DNA of 64,000 nucleotides from Mucilaginibacter segetis (GTDB lineage: Bacteria > Bacteroidota > Bacteroidia > Sphingobacteriales > Sphingobacteriaceae), in the NCBI RefSeq assembly GCF_016522075.1, contig NZ_JAEHFW010000002.1:620001-684000 (forward strand), in the 5' to 3' direction. Position numbers and translations under genes: made by a program. The notes below the pieces were generated by a model that saw only the letters and a program-made list of their open reading frames with translations, was not told the DNA's origin and made no database searches. Position 1 is the stretch's first letter. Each line of letters starts with the position of its first letter. Shown in pieces: positions 1 to 8,401 of the stretch.

Positions 1-138
1 ATTCATTAAACGGGATATAAGCGTTTCTTCTTGTCCTTCGGTATAATTTAATTGTTCGTCAGTAAGGTGGTTGTATTTTCGTTGAACCTTAATTTTTATG
101 CGTTCCCAATCTTTATTACTGATAGTGATCTCTGCCAT
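1..138 (-). CDS. CsbD-like general stress protein, 3' end cut by window
   Basis: The first 138 bases read on the minus strand give 46 codons from an ATG at 138 with no stop, so the gene runs off the window. The peptide opens MAEITISNKDWERIKIKVQR and continues with an LTDEQLNYTEGQEE segment. This fits the short CsbD family, which has a Trp followed by a basic helix, then 'LTddDL.y.eG'. The family consists of small stress-induced proteins of unknown biochemical role, usually about 60-70 residues, so roughly 20 residues are missing here. A Bacteroidota -7 box (TATTTTTG, minus strand, 158-165) lies 19 bases before the ATG. Family assignment is from motif memory only. Confidence 0.7.
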   Translation of the reverse strand, partial: MAEITISNKDWERIKIKVQRKYNHLTDEQLNYTEGQEETLISRLMN

Positions 139-314
139 GGAAATAAAATTATTTTAGCAAAAATATAAAAATACAACGTTGCTTCGTTTAAAATGCGGCT
201 AATTATTAAACTTTTACCTTTAAGCCCAATCTATTGATACTTTAAATCCAACTAATTTAAATAGAATGGGTTTATATTAAATTACATATGTTTATTTATC
301 TAAAAACTATAACT

Positions 315-896
315 ATGAAAAAGTACATTTTAGGGTTTGCAGTTATTATACTTACAACCGTTAGTGCTCATGCACAATTCTCTTTAGGGGCTAAAGCAGG
401 CGTTAATTTTTCTAAGATCAACACAGATAATTTAGATGAGTCAATAATAGCAGGATATCAGGCTGGTTTATTTGCTCGTGTAGGAAAAAGTCTTTTTATA
501 CAGCCAGAACTTTACTTAAGCAGTACGGGGGGTAAATTTGATTCTAATGACAACGGAACCGCATATAACGGTAAGGTTAGGTTTACTAACTTAAATGTTC
601 CGTTATTAATTGGTAAATATTTTGGAGGTCAAAATTTAAATATACACATCATGGCCGGGCCGGTTTATACCTATGTATTAGATAAGAACGCCAGCTTTTC
701 GGATAATTTCAATCAGGCATATCACGATTTTGGAGATTATAACAACAGCACTTTGGGATTTCAGGCAGGAGCAGGACTTGATCTTGGCCATATCACAGCT
801 GATTTGCGTTATGAAGGCGGGCTGACAAAAATAAATGACAATTACGGACAGCGTCAGAATATTTGGTCGCTTAGCGTTGGCTTTAAGTTCTTTTAA
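315..896 (+). CDS. outer-membrane beta-barrel protein (porin-like, PorT/OMP_b-brl_2 type)
   Basis: A 193-residue protein with a signal peptide (MKKYILGFAVIILTTVSAHA, cleavage before QFSLG). Alternating polar/hydrophobic strands follow, such as FSLGAKAGVNFSK and LGFQAGAGLDLG, and it ends in an aromatic residue (SVGFKFF) as outer-membrane barrels do. It resembles the small 8-stranded barrels common in Bacteroidota. An in-frame ATG exists at 288, but ATG 315 puts the Lys-Lys signal sequence at the N-terminus and is preferred. Function is unknown; no partner gene is adjacent and the neighbouring thr operon is convergent. The 176 bases before it hold no clear TAnnTTTG promoter. Confidence 0.75.
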   Translation: MKKYILGFAVIILTTVSAHAQFSLGAKAGVNFSKINTDNLDESIIAGYQAGLFARVGKSLFIQPELYLSSTGGKFDSNDNGTAYNGKVRFTNLNVPLLIGKYFGGQNLNIHIMAGPVYTYVLDKNASFSDNFNQAYHDFGDYNNSTLGFQAGAGLDLGHITADLRYEGGLTKINDNYGQRQNIWSLSVGFKFF

Positions 897-933
897 GAGA
901 TAAATTCAGTAAGCTTTGGATTAAGAGAGGATC

Positions 934-1539
934 TCAAATTAAATTTTTAGATTTTAGATCCTCTTTTAACTGTTCTGGCGAAGTGAAATGCACACAAGTT
1001 ATACCTAAGTTTTCTGCCGCTAAAATGTTGCGGTAATTATCGTCGATAAATAATGCCTCTGCAGGATTAACATTGTATCTGTTTAATAAGATATTATAAA
1101 ATTGAGGCGAAGGTTTGCGCATTTTTTCAGTGCCTGAAACTACTATACCGTCAAACCAACTCAAAAAATCAAATTTGGCAATAGCCTTAGGAAAGGTTTC
1201 TGCCGACCAATTAGTGAGTGCATATATTTTATATCTGCCACTTTCCTTTAGTTCTTTAAAAATTTCAACGGTTCCATAAAAGGCTTCGCCAAGCATCTCA
1301 TCCCAGCGATCATAAAACGCACGTATGTTTTTTTCGTGTTCCGGATGTTCTTTAATTAAAGCTGCTGTACCTTCAGCTAAACTACGTCCGGCATCCTGCT
1401 CTTCATTCCAATCAGATGTGGTTATGTTTTTAAGGAAATCAAGCATTTCCTGTTCATCGTCAAAAATTGTTCGGTACATATAATGGGGGTTCCAGTCAAT
1501 CAGCACCGCACCCAAGTCAAAAATAATTGTATTGATCAC
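934..1539 (-). CDS. HAD-superfamily hydrolase (YihX-like, HAD-IA)
   Basis: A 201-residue haloacid dehalogenase-like phosphatase. Motif I is IIFDLGAVLID, the DLG(N/A/G)V variant in which the usual second Asp is replaced, as in YihX. Motif II is ALTNWS, motif III is the Lys of RKPSPQFY and motif IV is FIDDNYRN. An alpha-helical cap lies between motifs I and II. The substrate cannot be read from sequence; YihX relatives act on sugar phosphates. The ATG overlaps the stop of the upstream lipoprotein gene by four bases (ATGA), so it is the translationally coupled last gene of the threonine operon. Whether it has a role in that pathway is unknown. Confidence 0.85.
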   Translation of the reverse strand: MINTIIFDLGAVLIDWNPHYMYRTIFDDEQEMLDFLKNITTSDWNEEQDAGRSLAEGTAALIKEHPEHEKNIRAFYDRWDEMLGEAFYGTVEIFKELKESGRYKIYALTNWSAETFPKAIAKFDFLSWFDGIVVSGTEKMRKPSPQFYNILLNRYNVNPAEALFIDDNYRNILAAENLGITCVHFTSPEQLKEDLKSKNLI

Positions 1540-1919
1540 TTCTTTTTAATCTTCTTTTCGTGTTTAAACTCATATACCTTAACTCCGGTTACCACCGAAT
1601 CTTTGTTAAGATAAAAAATCAGGCTTTTAAAATATAAGGTGTCAGCCAAATCCATCTTGCGGGTTATCTCATAAGAAAAACTTCTGTCAGTGTGGCTATT
1701 TCGTTGAGGGTAATCTAATAAGTTTATTACCTGCTTATAACTCATCCCCTTTAATTTATGATTTTGTAAAAGGTCCTCAACCATTGTATAGCGTTTTGGC
1801 CAGCTTATTCCATCACCGTCGTTCCAACCTTCAGTAGTGAACTTCTCCTGGTTACGGCACCCTGATATTGCCAACAACAAAAAAAATGGGAATACATAAT
1901 TTATGAGGGACTTTTTCAT
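1536..1919 (-). CDS. small lipoprotein, possibly SmpA/BamE-like
   Basis: 127 residues with a lipoprotein signal: a hydrophobic stretch ending LLLAISGC, lipidated Cys at residue 21. The mature part has a 'GMSYKQVINLLDYPQ' segment, which resembles the 'G.s..eV..llG.P' helix of SmpA/OmlA/BamE-fold lipoproteins, then a strand-rich portion and a Lys-rich tail. The fold match is weak and the function unknown. It starts one base after the thrC stop and overlaps the HAD gene by four bases, so it is part of the thr transcript. Nothing in the sequence links it to threonine synthesis. Confidence 0.65.
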   Translation of the reverse strand: MKKSLINYVFPFFLLLAISGCRNQEKFTTEGWNDGDGISWPKRYTMVEDLLQNHKLKGMSYKQVINLLDYPQRNSHTDRSFSYEITRKMDLADTLYFKSLIFYLNKDSVVTGVKVYEFKHEKKIKKK

Positions 1920-1920
1920 G

Positions 1921-3231
1921 TTAATTATTTTCTAGCAAGTATTTCTTAAATCCGGCAAAGTCTACGTCCAAACTTACGGCTTTACTTTCTTTTTCTGATA
2001 AAGCTTTTACATGTTCGGGAATTACGATCTTATCGGCGATATTCTTGTTGAAAACTTCAGGGAATTTGCACGGATGTGCCGTAGATAAGAAAACTCCGGC
2101 TACATTGTCGCTATTTCGCTCATGTTTCCAATCCCTTAAAGCCCTCCATGCTATTGCTGTATGCGGACAAGCAATATAATTATATTCGGCGTTTATCTCG
2201 TGAATTGCTTTTAGGGTATCCTCATCGGTATAAGCATACCCGGTTATTTGCTTTTTTAATGCATCCGTATCCTTTTTAAACATATCGGCAATTCGAACCC
2301 AATTACTGGGATTACCCACATCCATTGCATTTGATAATGTAGCTACCGAGGATTTAGGCTGATAAACCCCGGTTTTTAAAAACTTCGGGACGGTATCGTT
2401 AACATTCGTAGCTGCTATAAACTGCTCTACCGGCAATCCCATTTTCCAGGCCAATAAACCTGCGCCAATGTTGCCAAAATTACCGCTTGGTACAGCAAAT
2501 ATCACTTTGTTTATGCCCTCTCTGAGGAGTTGGGCATATGCGTTGAAATAATAGAAAGTCTGCGGAATAAGTCGCGCGATATTGATAGAGTTAGCAGATG
2601 TCAGGCGAAGTTCATTATTAAGCTCATCATCAGTGAAGGCTTGTTTTACAAGTGCCTGGCAATCATCAAAAGTGCCGTCAATTTCAAGTGCACGTATATT
2701 TTGGCCGTTTGTGGTTAATTGTAATTCCTGTATATTACTTACTTTTCCCTTGGGATACAAAATTGTAACACGTGTATTTGGCACTCCTAAAAATCCCAAA
2801 GCTACCGCACCACCGGTATCCCCGGATGTTGCTACCAGTACATCCAGTTGCTTTTCGCCCTTGGCTAAAAAATAACTCATTACCCGGCTCATAAACCGGG
2901 CACCAAAATCCTTAAAGGCTAATGATGGGCCATGAAAAAGTTCTAAGACATAGGTACTCTTCTCTAATTCTACCACAGGGGCATAAAAATTTATAGCATC
3001 GTAGATGATCTTTTTCAGATCTTCAGCGGGGATATCGCCTTCAAGTAAACTGGTGGCTATATGAAAGGCTATTTCCGGTAATGTGTACTCGTCCAGATTG
3101 CTTATAAATTTTTCGCCCAGATACGGAATTTCAACGGGCATGTACAGGCCTTTATCTTTAGGCATGCTATTAAAAACCGCCTCTTTAAAACCCACCCGTA
3201 GATTGGTATTATTAGTGCTGTAGAATTTCAT
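1921..3231 (-). CDS. thrC: threonine synthase
   Basis: 436 residues. The enzyme converts O-phospho-L-homoserine and water to L-threonine and phosphate, the last step of the pathway, using pyridoxal phosphate. The cofactor lysine is visible in GPSLAFKDFGARF (about residue 107), and the phosphate-binding region includes VATSGDTGGA and VPSGNFGNIGAG. Full length for the bacterial thrC type that starts 'MKFYST'. It lies 15 bases downstream of thrB, so thrA-thrB-thrC are cotranscribed on the minus strand under the leader-peptide attenuator at 6755-6883. Confidence 0.96.
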   Translation of the reverse strand: MKFYSTNNTNLRVGFKEAVFNSMPKDKGLYMPVEIPYLGEKFISNLDEYTLPEIAFHIATSLLEGDIPAEDLKKIIYDAINFYAPVVELEKSTYVLELFHGPSLAFKDFGARFMSRVMSYFLAKGEKQLDVLVATSGDTGGAVALGFLGVPNTRVTILYPKGKVSNIQELQLTTNGQNIRALEIDGTFDDCQALVKQAFTDDELNNELRLTSANSINIARLIPQTFYYFNAYAQLLREGINKVIFAVPSGNFGNIGAGLLAWKMGLPVEQFIAATNVNDTVPKFLKTGVYQPKSSVATLSNAMDVGNPSNWVRIADMFKKDTDALKKQITGYAYTDEDTLKAIHEINAEYNYIACPHTAIAWRALRDWKHERNSDNVAGVFLSTAHPCKFPEVFNKNIADKIVIPEHVKALSEKESKAVSLDVDFAGFKKYLLENN

Positions 3232-3246
3232 TGGTGATTCTTTATA

Positions 3247-4257
3247 TTAACCTATAACTCTGGGCCCGGCATCGTTAATTGTAGATACATAGGTTTTTGA
3301 GTTAATATTTATATTAGTTAAGTGTTGTTGTAATTTTTGGATTATTAGCGTGGCTGTTTCTTCATCTCTTGTAAAAGCGAATACTGATGGTCCTGAACCT
3401 GATATACCAAAACTAACAGCACCTAACTCCATAGCCATTTCACGCATCGGATAAAAATCAGGTATCAGCATTGAGCGTACCGGCTCCACTAAAACATCCT
3501 GCATGCTACGCCCTATCAGATCAATATCCTGCATAAACAGACCACTTACTAAGCCTGCTATATTTCCCCATTGCGTAACAGCGTCTTTCATTAATATTTT
3601 ATTCCGGATGATCTGCCTGGCTTCGCGGGTAGGTACGTCAACATCCGGAAAGATTATGGCACAATATAATCCGGGCGGATGTGGTAGCCTCACTACATCT
3701 AACGGAGAATAACTCCTTATAAGCACAAAGCCTCCAAATAACGCGGGGGCCACGTTATCCGCATGACCATGCCCGCATGCCATCTCCTCCCCCTTCATGG
3801 CGAAGGGTAATAATTTTGCAGGATCGCTATTATCGTCCATTAAGGTTTTTATAGCGAACAGACCTGCTACAGTGCTTGCCGAACTTGAACCCAGACCGCT
3901 GCCAATGGGCATTTTTTTATGCAGTTCAATATCCAGGCCAATATCGGTACGGTTAATGCTTTGCAAATAATGCTGCACACTAACACTTACGGTATTCTTA
4001 GCAGGGTTAAGAGGTAATCGTCCATCATCCCCTGTAATTTTACTAATAGTAATGCCCGGTTTATTAGTAATGCGCATAATAACCTCGTCTCCCGGTTCGT
4101 TTACCGCGAAACCAAGTACATCAAAACCACAAACCACATTGGCAACCGTAGCCGGTGCAAAAACAGCTATACTGTCAGCAACCTTAACATTGCCAGAATT
4201 GGTAATGCCTTTTTCCTCCTTAAGCGGAGGCTTAAATTCTTGTATATTATTTTCCAT
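3247..4257 (-). CDS. thrB: homoserine kinase
   Basis: 336 residues, GHMP-kinase family; phosphorylates homoserine at the expense of ATP. The GHMP glycine-rich loop is PIGSGLGSSSAS (residues 117-128), and a late motif SFGISGSGPSVFAF is typical of the C-terminal GHMP domain. The first ~25 residues precede the usual VFAPATVANVVCGFD start region and form a charged extension. The start used is the ATG at 4257; shorter starts are not obvious. It sits 32 bases after the thrA stop and 15 bases before thrC, consistent with one transcript. Confidence 0.95.
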   Translation of the reverse strand: MENNIQEFKPPLKEEKGITNSGNVKVADSIAVFAPATVANVVCGFDVLGFAVNEPGDEVIMRITNKPGITISKITGDDGRLPLNPAKNTVSVSVQHYLQSINRTDIGLDIELHKKMPIGSGLGSSSASTVAGLFAIKTLMDDNSDPAKLLPFAMKGEEMACGHGHADNVAPALFGGFVLIRSYSPLDVVRLPHPPGLYCAIIFPDVDVPTREARQIIRNKILMKDAVTQWGNIAGLVSGLFMQDIDLIGRSMQDVLVEPVRSMLIPDFYPMREMAMELGAVSFGISGSGPSVFAFTRDEETATLIIQKLQQHLTNININSKTYVSTINDAGPRVIG

Positions 4258-4289
4258 TGTTAAGCTTTTATAATAATTAGGATGATAAA

Positions 4290-6740
4290 TTAATTGGCAC
4301 CCACGTTTATCAGGTCGGCAAAAACACCCGCCGCAGTTACCTCGGCACCCGCTCCGGGCCCTTTTACCACTAATGGCCGCTCTTTATAACGGTCTGTAGT
4401 AAATGATATAATATTATCGCTGCCTGATAACATATAAAAAGGATGGTTTTCATCAACCATTTGTAACGTTATAGATGCTTTTCCATCTTCCAGCTTACCA
4501 ATGTAGCGTAATACTTTTTTCTCCCTTTCTGCCTTATCTTTCAAATTAGCAAAGTAGGCATCCTCGGCTAACAAGGCAGCATAAAAATCATCAACTGTTT
4601 GCGCAACCAGGCAGGCTTTGGGCAGTATTCTCTCTATTTGCACATCTGTGGCTTCCATTTCATAACCGGCATCCCGGGCCAAAATGAGCATCTTTCGCAT
4701 AAAATCCGTACCACGCAGGTCGTCTCTGGGATCTGGTTCGGTGTAGCCTTTTTCCTGCGCCATTTTTACCACATCATGAAAGTTCACATCCGCTTTGAAA
4801 TGATTAAAGATGAATGAAATAGTGCCTGAGAGTATAGCTTCAATACGCTGTACCCTATCGCCGCTGCTCATTAAATCCTTAAGTGTGCGGATAATAGGTA
4901 AACCTGCTCCTACATTAGTTTCGTAAAAAAAGTCTACCCCATGTTTGCGGGCAGTATCACGGAAGGTTTTATATTGACTGTATGACGCCGAGTTGCCAAT
5001 TTTATTACAGGTAACAACGGATATGTTCGATTTGAAAATGGTTTCGTAAAATTCAATAGGCTTAGGACTGGCGGTATTATCTATAAACACACAGTTAGGT
5101 AAATTCATTTCCTTCATTCTTGAGATAAAGTCTTCCAAATTGGCTGTGGTTACAGATTGCTCTAATTCATCCTTCCAGCTATTTAAAGACAAACCATCAG
5201 CGTTAAAAACCATTTTGCGGGTATTGCTTATACCGGCTATTTTTACCTGTATGCCATTGTTTTCCTGTAAAAAATCGCGGTGCGCATTTAGTTGATCAAA
5301 TAATGTCCGGCCTATATTGCCGGTACCTAAACAAAAGGCATGCAGCGTTTTGGTAAGCTGTACAAAAAAAGCATCGTGTACTGCATTTAAAGCCTTGGCA
5401 AGATCAGCAGAGGAGATAATTACCGATATGTTATATTCAGAGGAGCCCTGGGCAATCGCACGAACATTCACGCCGTTTCGGCCGAGGGCATGAAATAGCT
5501 TGCCCGACATTCCCGGTGTTTGTTTCATGTTTTCGCCCACTATGGCTAATATAGCCTGATCCTGTTCTACTACTAAAGGGTCGAGTTTTTGAGCAAGCAG
5601 TTCCAGCTCAAATTCCTGCTCTATTAATGTTTTTGCATGGTAAACATCTTCGGGCTGTACTGCGAAGGTTATACTGTGTTCAGATGAAGATTGCGTTATC
5701 AATATTATATTGATCTGTTCACGGGCTAGTAATGAAAATAAGCGCCCGCTAAAACCCGATTTGCCAACCATTCCGCTACCCTGGAGGTTTAATATGCTGA
5801 TATTGTTAATAGATGATATACCCTTTATTGGCAGCAGAGATGCTTTGCAATCGTGCCGGATAACGGTTCCCTTAAACTCAGGGTCGAAGGTGTTCTTGAT
5901 GACGATTGGTATTTTTTTCAAAAAAGCGGGAGTCATGGTGGGCGGGTATATCACCTTAGCGCCAAAGTAAGATAACTCCATAGCTTCGGTATAAGTAAGT
6001 TCCTCCAGCGAAAATGCTTTTTTTACCATGCGGGGGTCGGCGGTCATCATGCCATTTACATCAGTCCATATTTGTATTTCCGAGGCATTTAGCGCCGATC
6101 CGAAAATAGCGGCGGTATAATCACTGCCACCCCGTCCAAGTGTAGTGATTTGTTCTGCCTCGTTGGATGCTATAAATCCGGTGATAAATAAAACTTTGTC
6201 GCTGTTCTCTTTATAAAATCCGCGGATAAGTAATTCAGTAAGCTCCATATTTACCCGGGCATGGCCAAATGAGCTATCGGTTTTTATTAATTCAGCCGCA
6301 TCAACAAACAAAGCATTGTCAAAATGCTGAGCCGCTATTTTACTTATCATGAGTGTGGAACATCGCTCGCCGTAGCTCAATATCAGATCGTGTGTTTTTG
6401 GCGTAAGTTCCTTCAAGGTGAGTACACCCTGCAATAGTTCTTCTAACTGATTAAAATGAATTTTTAAACGGGTGTAGGCCGGATTTTGATTTTGAACATG
6501 AAGTAACTTTTTCACCACGTCATAGTGGCGTTTTTCCAGTTCGGCAAGCGTTTGTGTAAAATCATTTCCGGCTGCGGCCTCTTCTGCCATAGATATCAAA
6601 AGGTTGGTTACCCCGCTCATAGCCGACAATACTACAACAGGCAGGCCTGTAGATTTATCATCGTTCTTTAAAATGTTAAGTAAAGTTTGGATACTGTTAA
6701 CAGATCCTACAGAAGTACCGCCGAATTTTAAAACTTTCAT
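4290..6740 (-). CDS. thrA: bifunctional aspartokinase / homoserine dehydrogenase
   Basis: 816 residues. The N-terminal aspartokinase has the KFGGTSVGS loop at residues 4-12 and TLGRGGSDYTAA near 220. A central ACT regulatory region (about 310-450) includes ISILNLQGSGMVG and ILAIVGENM. A C-terminal homoserine dehydrogenase begins at the Rossmann motif GTGNIGRTLFDQL (about 460) and has GAGLPIIRTLKDL and EKGYTEPDPRDDLRGTD. It catalyses the first and third steps from aspartate to threonine, and the ACT domains predict threonine feedback. ATG 6740 gives the canonical MKVLKFGG start. A longer frame from 6788 would translate the leader terminator and is rejected. First structural gene of the thr operon. 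Confidence 0.97.
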   Translation of the reverse strand: MKVLKFGGTSVGSVNSIQTLLNILKNDDKSTGLPVVVLSAMSGVTNLLISMAEEAAAGNDFTQTLAELEKRHYDVVKKLLHVQNQNPAYTRLKIHFNQLEELLQGVLTLKELTPKTHDLILSYGERCSTLMISKIAAQHFDNALFVDAAELIKTDSSFGHARVNMELTELLIRGFYKENSDKVLFITGFIASNEAEQITTLGRGGSDYTAAIFGSALNASEIQIWTDVNGMMTADPRMVKKAFSLEELTYTEAMELSYFGAKVIYPPTMTPAFLKKIPIVIKNTFDPEFKGTVIRHDCKASLLPIKGISSINNISILNLQGSGMVGKSGFSGRLFSLLAREQINIILITQSSSEHSITFAVQPEDVYHAKTLIEQEFELELLAQKLDPLVVEQDQAILAIVGENMKQTPGMSGKLFHALGRNGVNVRAIAQGSSEYNISVIISSADLAKALNAVHDAFFVQLTKTLHAFCLGTGNIGRTLFDQLNAHRDFLQENNGIQVKIAGISNTRKMVFNADGLSLNSWKDELEQSVTTANLEDFISRMKEMNLPNCVFIDNTASPKPIEFYETIFKSNISVVTCNKIGNSASYSQYKTFRDTARKHGVDFFYETNVGAGLPIIRTLKDLMSSGDRVQRIEAILSGTISFIFNHFKADVNFHDVVKMAQEKGYTEPDPRDDLRGTDFMRKMLILARDAGYEMEATDVQIERILPKACLVAQTVDDFYAALLAEDAYFANLKDKAEREKKVLRYIGKLEDGKASITLQMVDENHPFYMLSGSDNIISFTTDRYKERPLVVKGPGAGAEVTAAGVFADLINVGAN

Positions 6741-6754
6741 TTTTGTGATATCAT

Positions 6755-6785
6755 AAAAAAGCCTTCCTCTTTTAGGAGGAAGGCT
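6755..6785 (-). terminator. intrinsic terminator of the thr leader
   Basis: On the minus strand AGCCTTCCTC (6785-6776), a six-base loop CTAAAA and GAGGAAGGCT (6769-6760) form a perfect 10-bp stem, followed at once by six T residues. It lies between the leader peptide and thrA, 14 bases before the thrA ATG. It is a terminator inside the operon leader rather than at a gene end, as expected for attenuation. Confidence 0.92.
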
Positions 6786-6817
6786 CATTTGGTTATTTAT
6801 GTTTTTACACCATACGA

Positions 6818-6883
6818 TTATCTTCCTCCGTGTTTTATCCCGGTGGTAATAATAGTTGTAATGATGATGTTGTTAGTTGTCAT
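6818..6883 (-). CDS. thrL: thr operon leader peptide
   Basis: A 21-codon ORF on the minus strand, too short for usual gene callers. It starts at ATG 6883 and reads MTTNNIIITTIITTG followed by IKHGGR and a TAA at 6820-6818. It holds six Thr and six Ile codons, the same composition logic as the E. coli ThrL leader, and stands directly before thrA. Its final codons form the antiterminator strand. The peptide itself is probably not functional; its translation senses charged tRNA-Thr and tRNA-Ile. A weak upstream promoter (TTTG at 6927-6924, 21 bp, TACTTTAC at 6902-6895) is possible. Confidence 0.9.
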   Translation of the reverse strand: MTTNNIIITTIITTGIKHGGR

Positions 6884-6981
6884 ATATAATGTCTGTAAAG
6901 TAAGTAGAATATTTTTTAATAAACAAACATCATTTGCTATTTATTTTTCAATGGCCGTTAAATTCATAAATTGCAGCACTT

Positions 6982-7899
6982 ATGCAAGGCTTAATTACCA
7001 AATCAACCGGAAGCTGGTACCAGGTTAAAAGCGGCGATCAAACTATTGATTGCCGTATTAAGGGAAAGTTTCGCACCAAGGGGATTACCACCACCAACCC
7101 TCTTGCGGTTGGCGACTTGGTTGATTTTGAAATGGAGCCTGAACAAGACACCGGTGTGGTAACTACGTTGCATCAACGTAAAAATTATATCATACGTAAA
7201 TCCATTAACCTTTCTAAGCAGGCGCAAATTATTGCAGCCAATCTGGATATGGCTTTACTGGTAGTAACTTTGGCTTCTCCCCGCACCTCACTTGGTTTTA
7301 TTGATCGGTTTTTGGTAACTGCTGAAGCATATGATATACCCGCCATAATTGTATTTAATAAGTTGGACCTGTTTAGTGATGAGGGTTTAGAAATATTGGC
7401 TGATTGTAGGGCGATTTATGAGGATATAGGTTATTCTTGTTACGAGGTGTCTGCACTTGAGGGTACCCATATTGAAAGTTTACAAGAGACATTAAAGGAT
7501 AAAGTAACTTTATTTTCAGGGCATTCAGGTGTGGGTAAATCGAGCCTTATTAATCGTCTGCTTCCCGACCTGGATCTGCGTACACATATGGTTTCGGAAT
7601 GGAGCGACAAGGGCATGCACACCACCACTTTTGCCGAAATGTTTGATCTGCCGCAAGGCGGACGGATTATTGATACCCCAGGTATCAGGGAACTGGGAGT
7701 AATAGATATAGAAAAACAGGAACTGAGCCACTTTTTTCCGGAAATGCGTGAGCTGATGAACCAATGTCGCTTTAATAACTGTCGCCATATTAATGAGCCA
7801 GGCTGCGCTGTTTTAGCCGCTGTAGAAGAGGGTGATATTGCTATTTCACGATATGACAGTTACTTGAGTATTTATAATGGTAATGACACAAGGGCTTAG
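6982..7899 (+). CDS. rsgA: ribosome small-subunit biogenesis GTPase RsgA
   Basis: 305 residues, a circularly permuted GTPase that helps late 30S maturation. An N-terminal OB-fold (about 1-70) precedes the GTPase domain with FNKLDL (G4), then the P-loop GHSGVGKSSL and DTPGIREL (G3); this G4-G1-G3 order is the family hallmark. The C-terminal zinc site is C262, C267, H269 and C275 in QCRFNNCRHINEPGC. The length is normal. It is divergent from the thr leader, with about 98 bases between the two starts, and heads a plus-strand run with dtd and a MazG-like gene. Confidence 0.95.
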   Translation: MQGLITKSTGSWYQVKSGDQTIDCRIKGKFRTKGITTTNPLAVGDLVDFEMEPEQDTGVVTTLHQRKNYIIRKSINLSKQAQIIAANLDMALLVVTLASPRTSLGFIDRFLVTAEAYDIPAIIVFNKLDLFSDEGLEILADCRAIYEDIGYSCYEVSALEGTHIESLQETLKDKVTLFSGHSGVGKSSLINRLLPDLDLRTHMVSEWSDKGMHTTTFAEMFDLPQGGRIIDTPGIRELGVIDIEKQELSHFFPEMRELMNQCRFNNCRHINEPGCAVLAAVEEGDIAISRYDSYLSIYNGNDTRA

Positions 7900-7941
7900 A
7901 GGTGGGATTGGGAAAGAATACACAAGATAAAAGAATAAATA

Positions 7942-8400
7942 ATGCGTGCGGTATTACAAAGAGTTTCTGAAGCATCTTGTACGGTAGACGGTAAAATTAC
8001 CGGAGAAATAGGTGTTGGATTTTTGGTGTTATTGGGAATAGAAGATGCCGACACGGAAGAGGATATACAATGGCTGGCGCAAAAAATTGCAGGCATGCGT
8101 GTATTTGGAGACGAAAATGGTTTAATGAATAAATCTCTTGCGGATGTTAGTGGAAATATATTGTTGGTATCCCAATTTACCTTATTTGCGCAAACCAAAA
8201 AAGGTAACAGACCTTCGTTTATTAAAGCAGCCAAACCTGATAAGGCTATACCGCTTTATGAGAAAATGATAACCGCATTACAAGAGCTTGCCGGCAAAAT
8301 AATTGCTACCGGCGTTTTTGGCGCTGATATGAAAATAAGTCTGGTAAACGATGGCCCGGTAACTATAGTGATGGACACTAAAGATAAAGATAACCACTGA
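7942..8400 (+). CDS. dtd: D-aminoacyl-tRNA deacylase
   Basis: 152 residues. It hydrolyses D-aminoacyl-tRNAs, a translation proofreading role. The two family signatures are present: LLVSQFTLFA (SQFTL) and a late VNDGPVTIVMD, corresponding to the NGPVT-type motif that forms the chiral-selective pocket. Start MRAVLQRV is canonical. It lies 42 bases after rsgA and its stop is one base before the next ATG, so it is probably cotranscribed with the MazG-like gene. Confidence 0.95.
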   Translation: MRAVLQRVSEASCTVDGKITGEIGVGFLVLLGIEDADTEEDIQWLAQKIAGMRVFGDENGLMNKSLADVSGNILLVSQFTLFAQTKKGNRPSFIKAAKPDKAIPLYEKMITALQELAGKIIATGVFGADMKISLVNDGPVTIVMDTKDKDNH

Positions 8401-8401
8401 T

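Larger units (their letters stand above)
6755..6883 (-). promoter_or_regulatory. threonine operon attenuator (leader peptide, pause hairpin, antiterminator, terminator)
   Basis: The leader ORF is followed by alternative structures. Strand 2, GGAGGAAG (6829-6822, the last codons of the leader), is exactly complementary to CTTCCTCC (6782-6775) in the 5' arm of the terminator. That helix excludes the terminator. Strand 1, CCACCG within the last Thr codons, pairs imperfectly with CGGAGG around strand 2. A ribosome stalled at Thr codons would free strand 2 and allow readthrough. A ribosome reaching the stop codon would cover strand 2 and let the terminator form. The pairing is visible; the mechanism follows the known ribosome-mediated attenuation model. 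Confidence 0.88.

Noticed and set aside
6789-7028. Plus-strand 79-codon frame between thrA and rsgA
   Set aside because: It overlaps the thr leader on the other strand and the rsgA start, and its hydrophobic look comes from the complement of the Thr/Ile codons.
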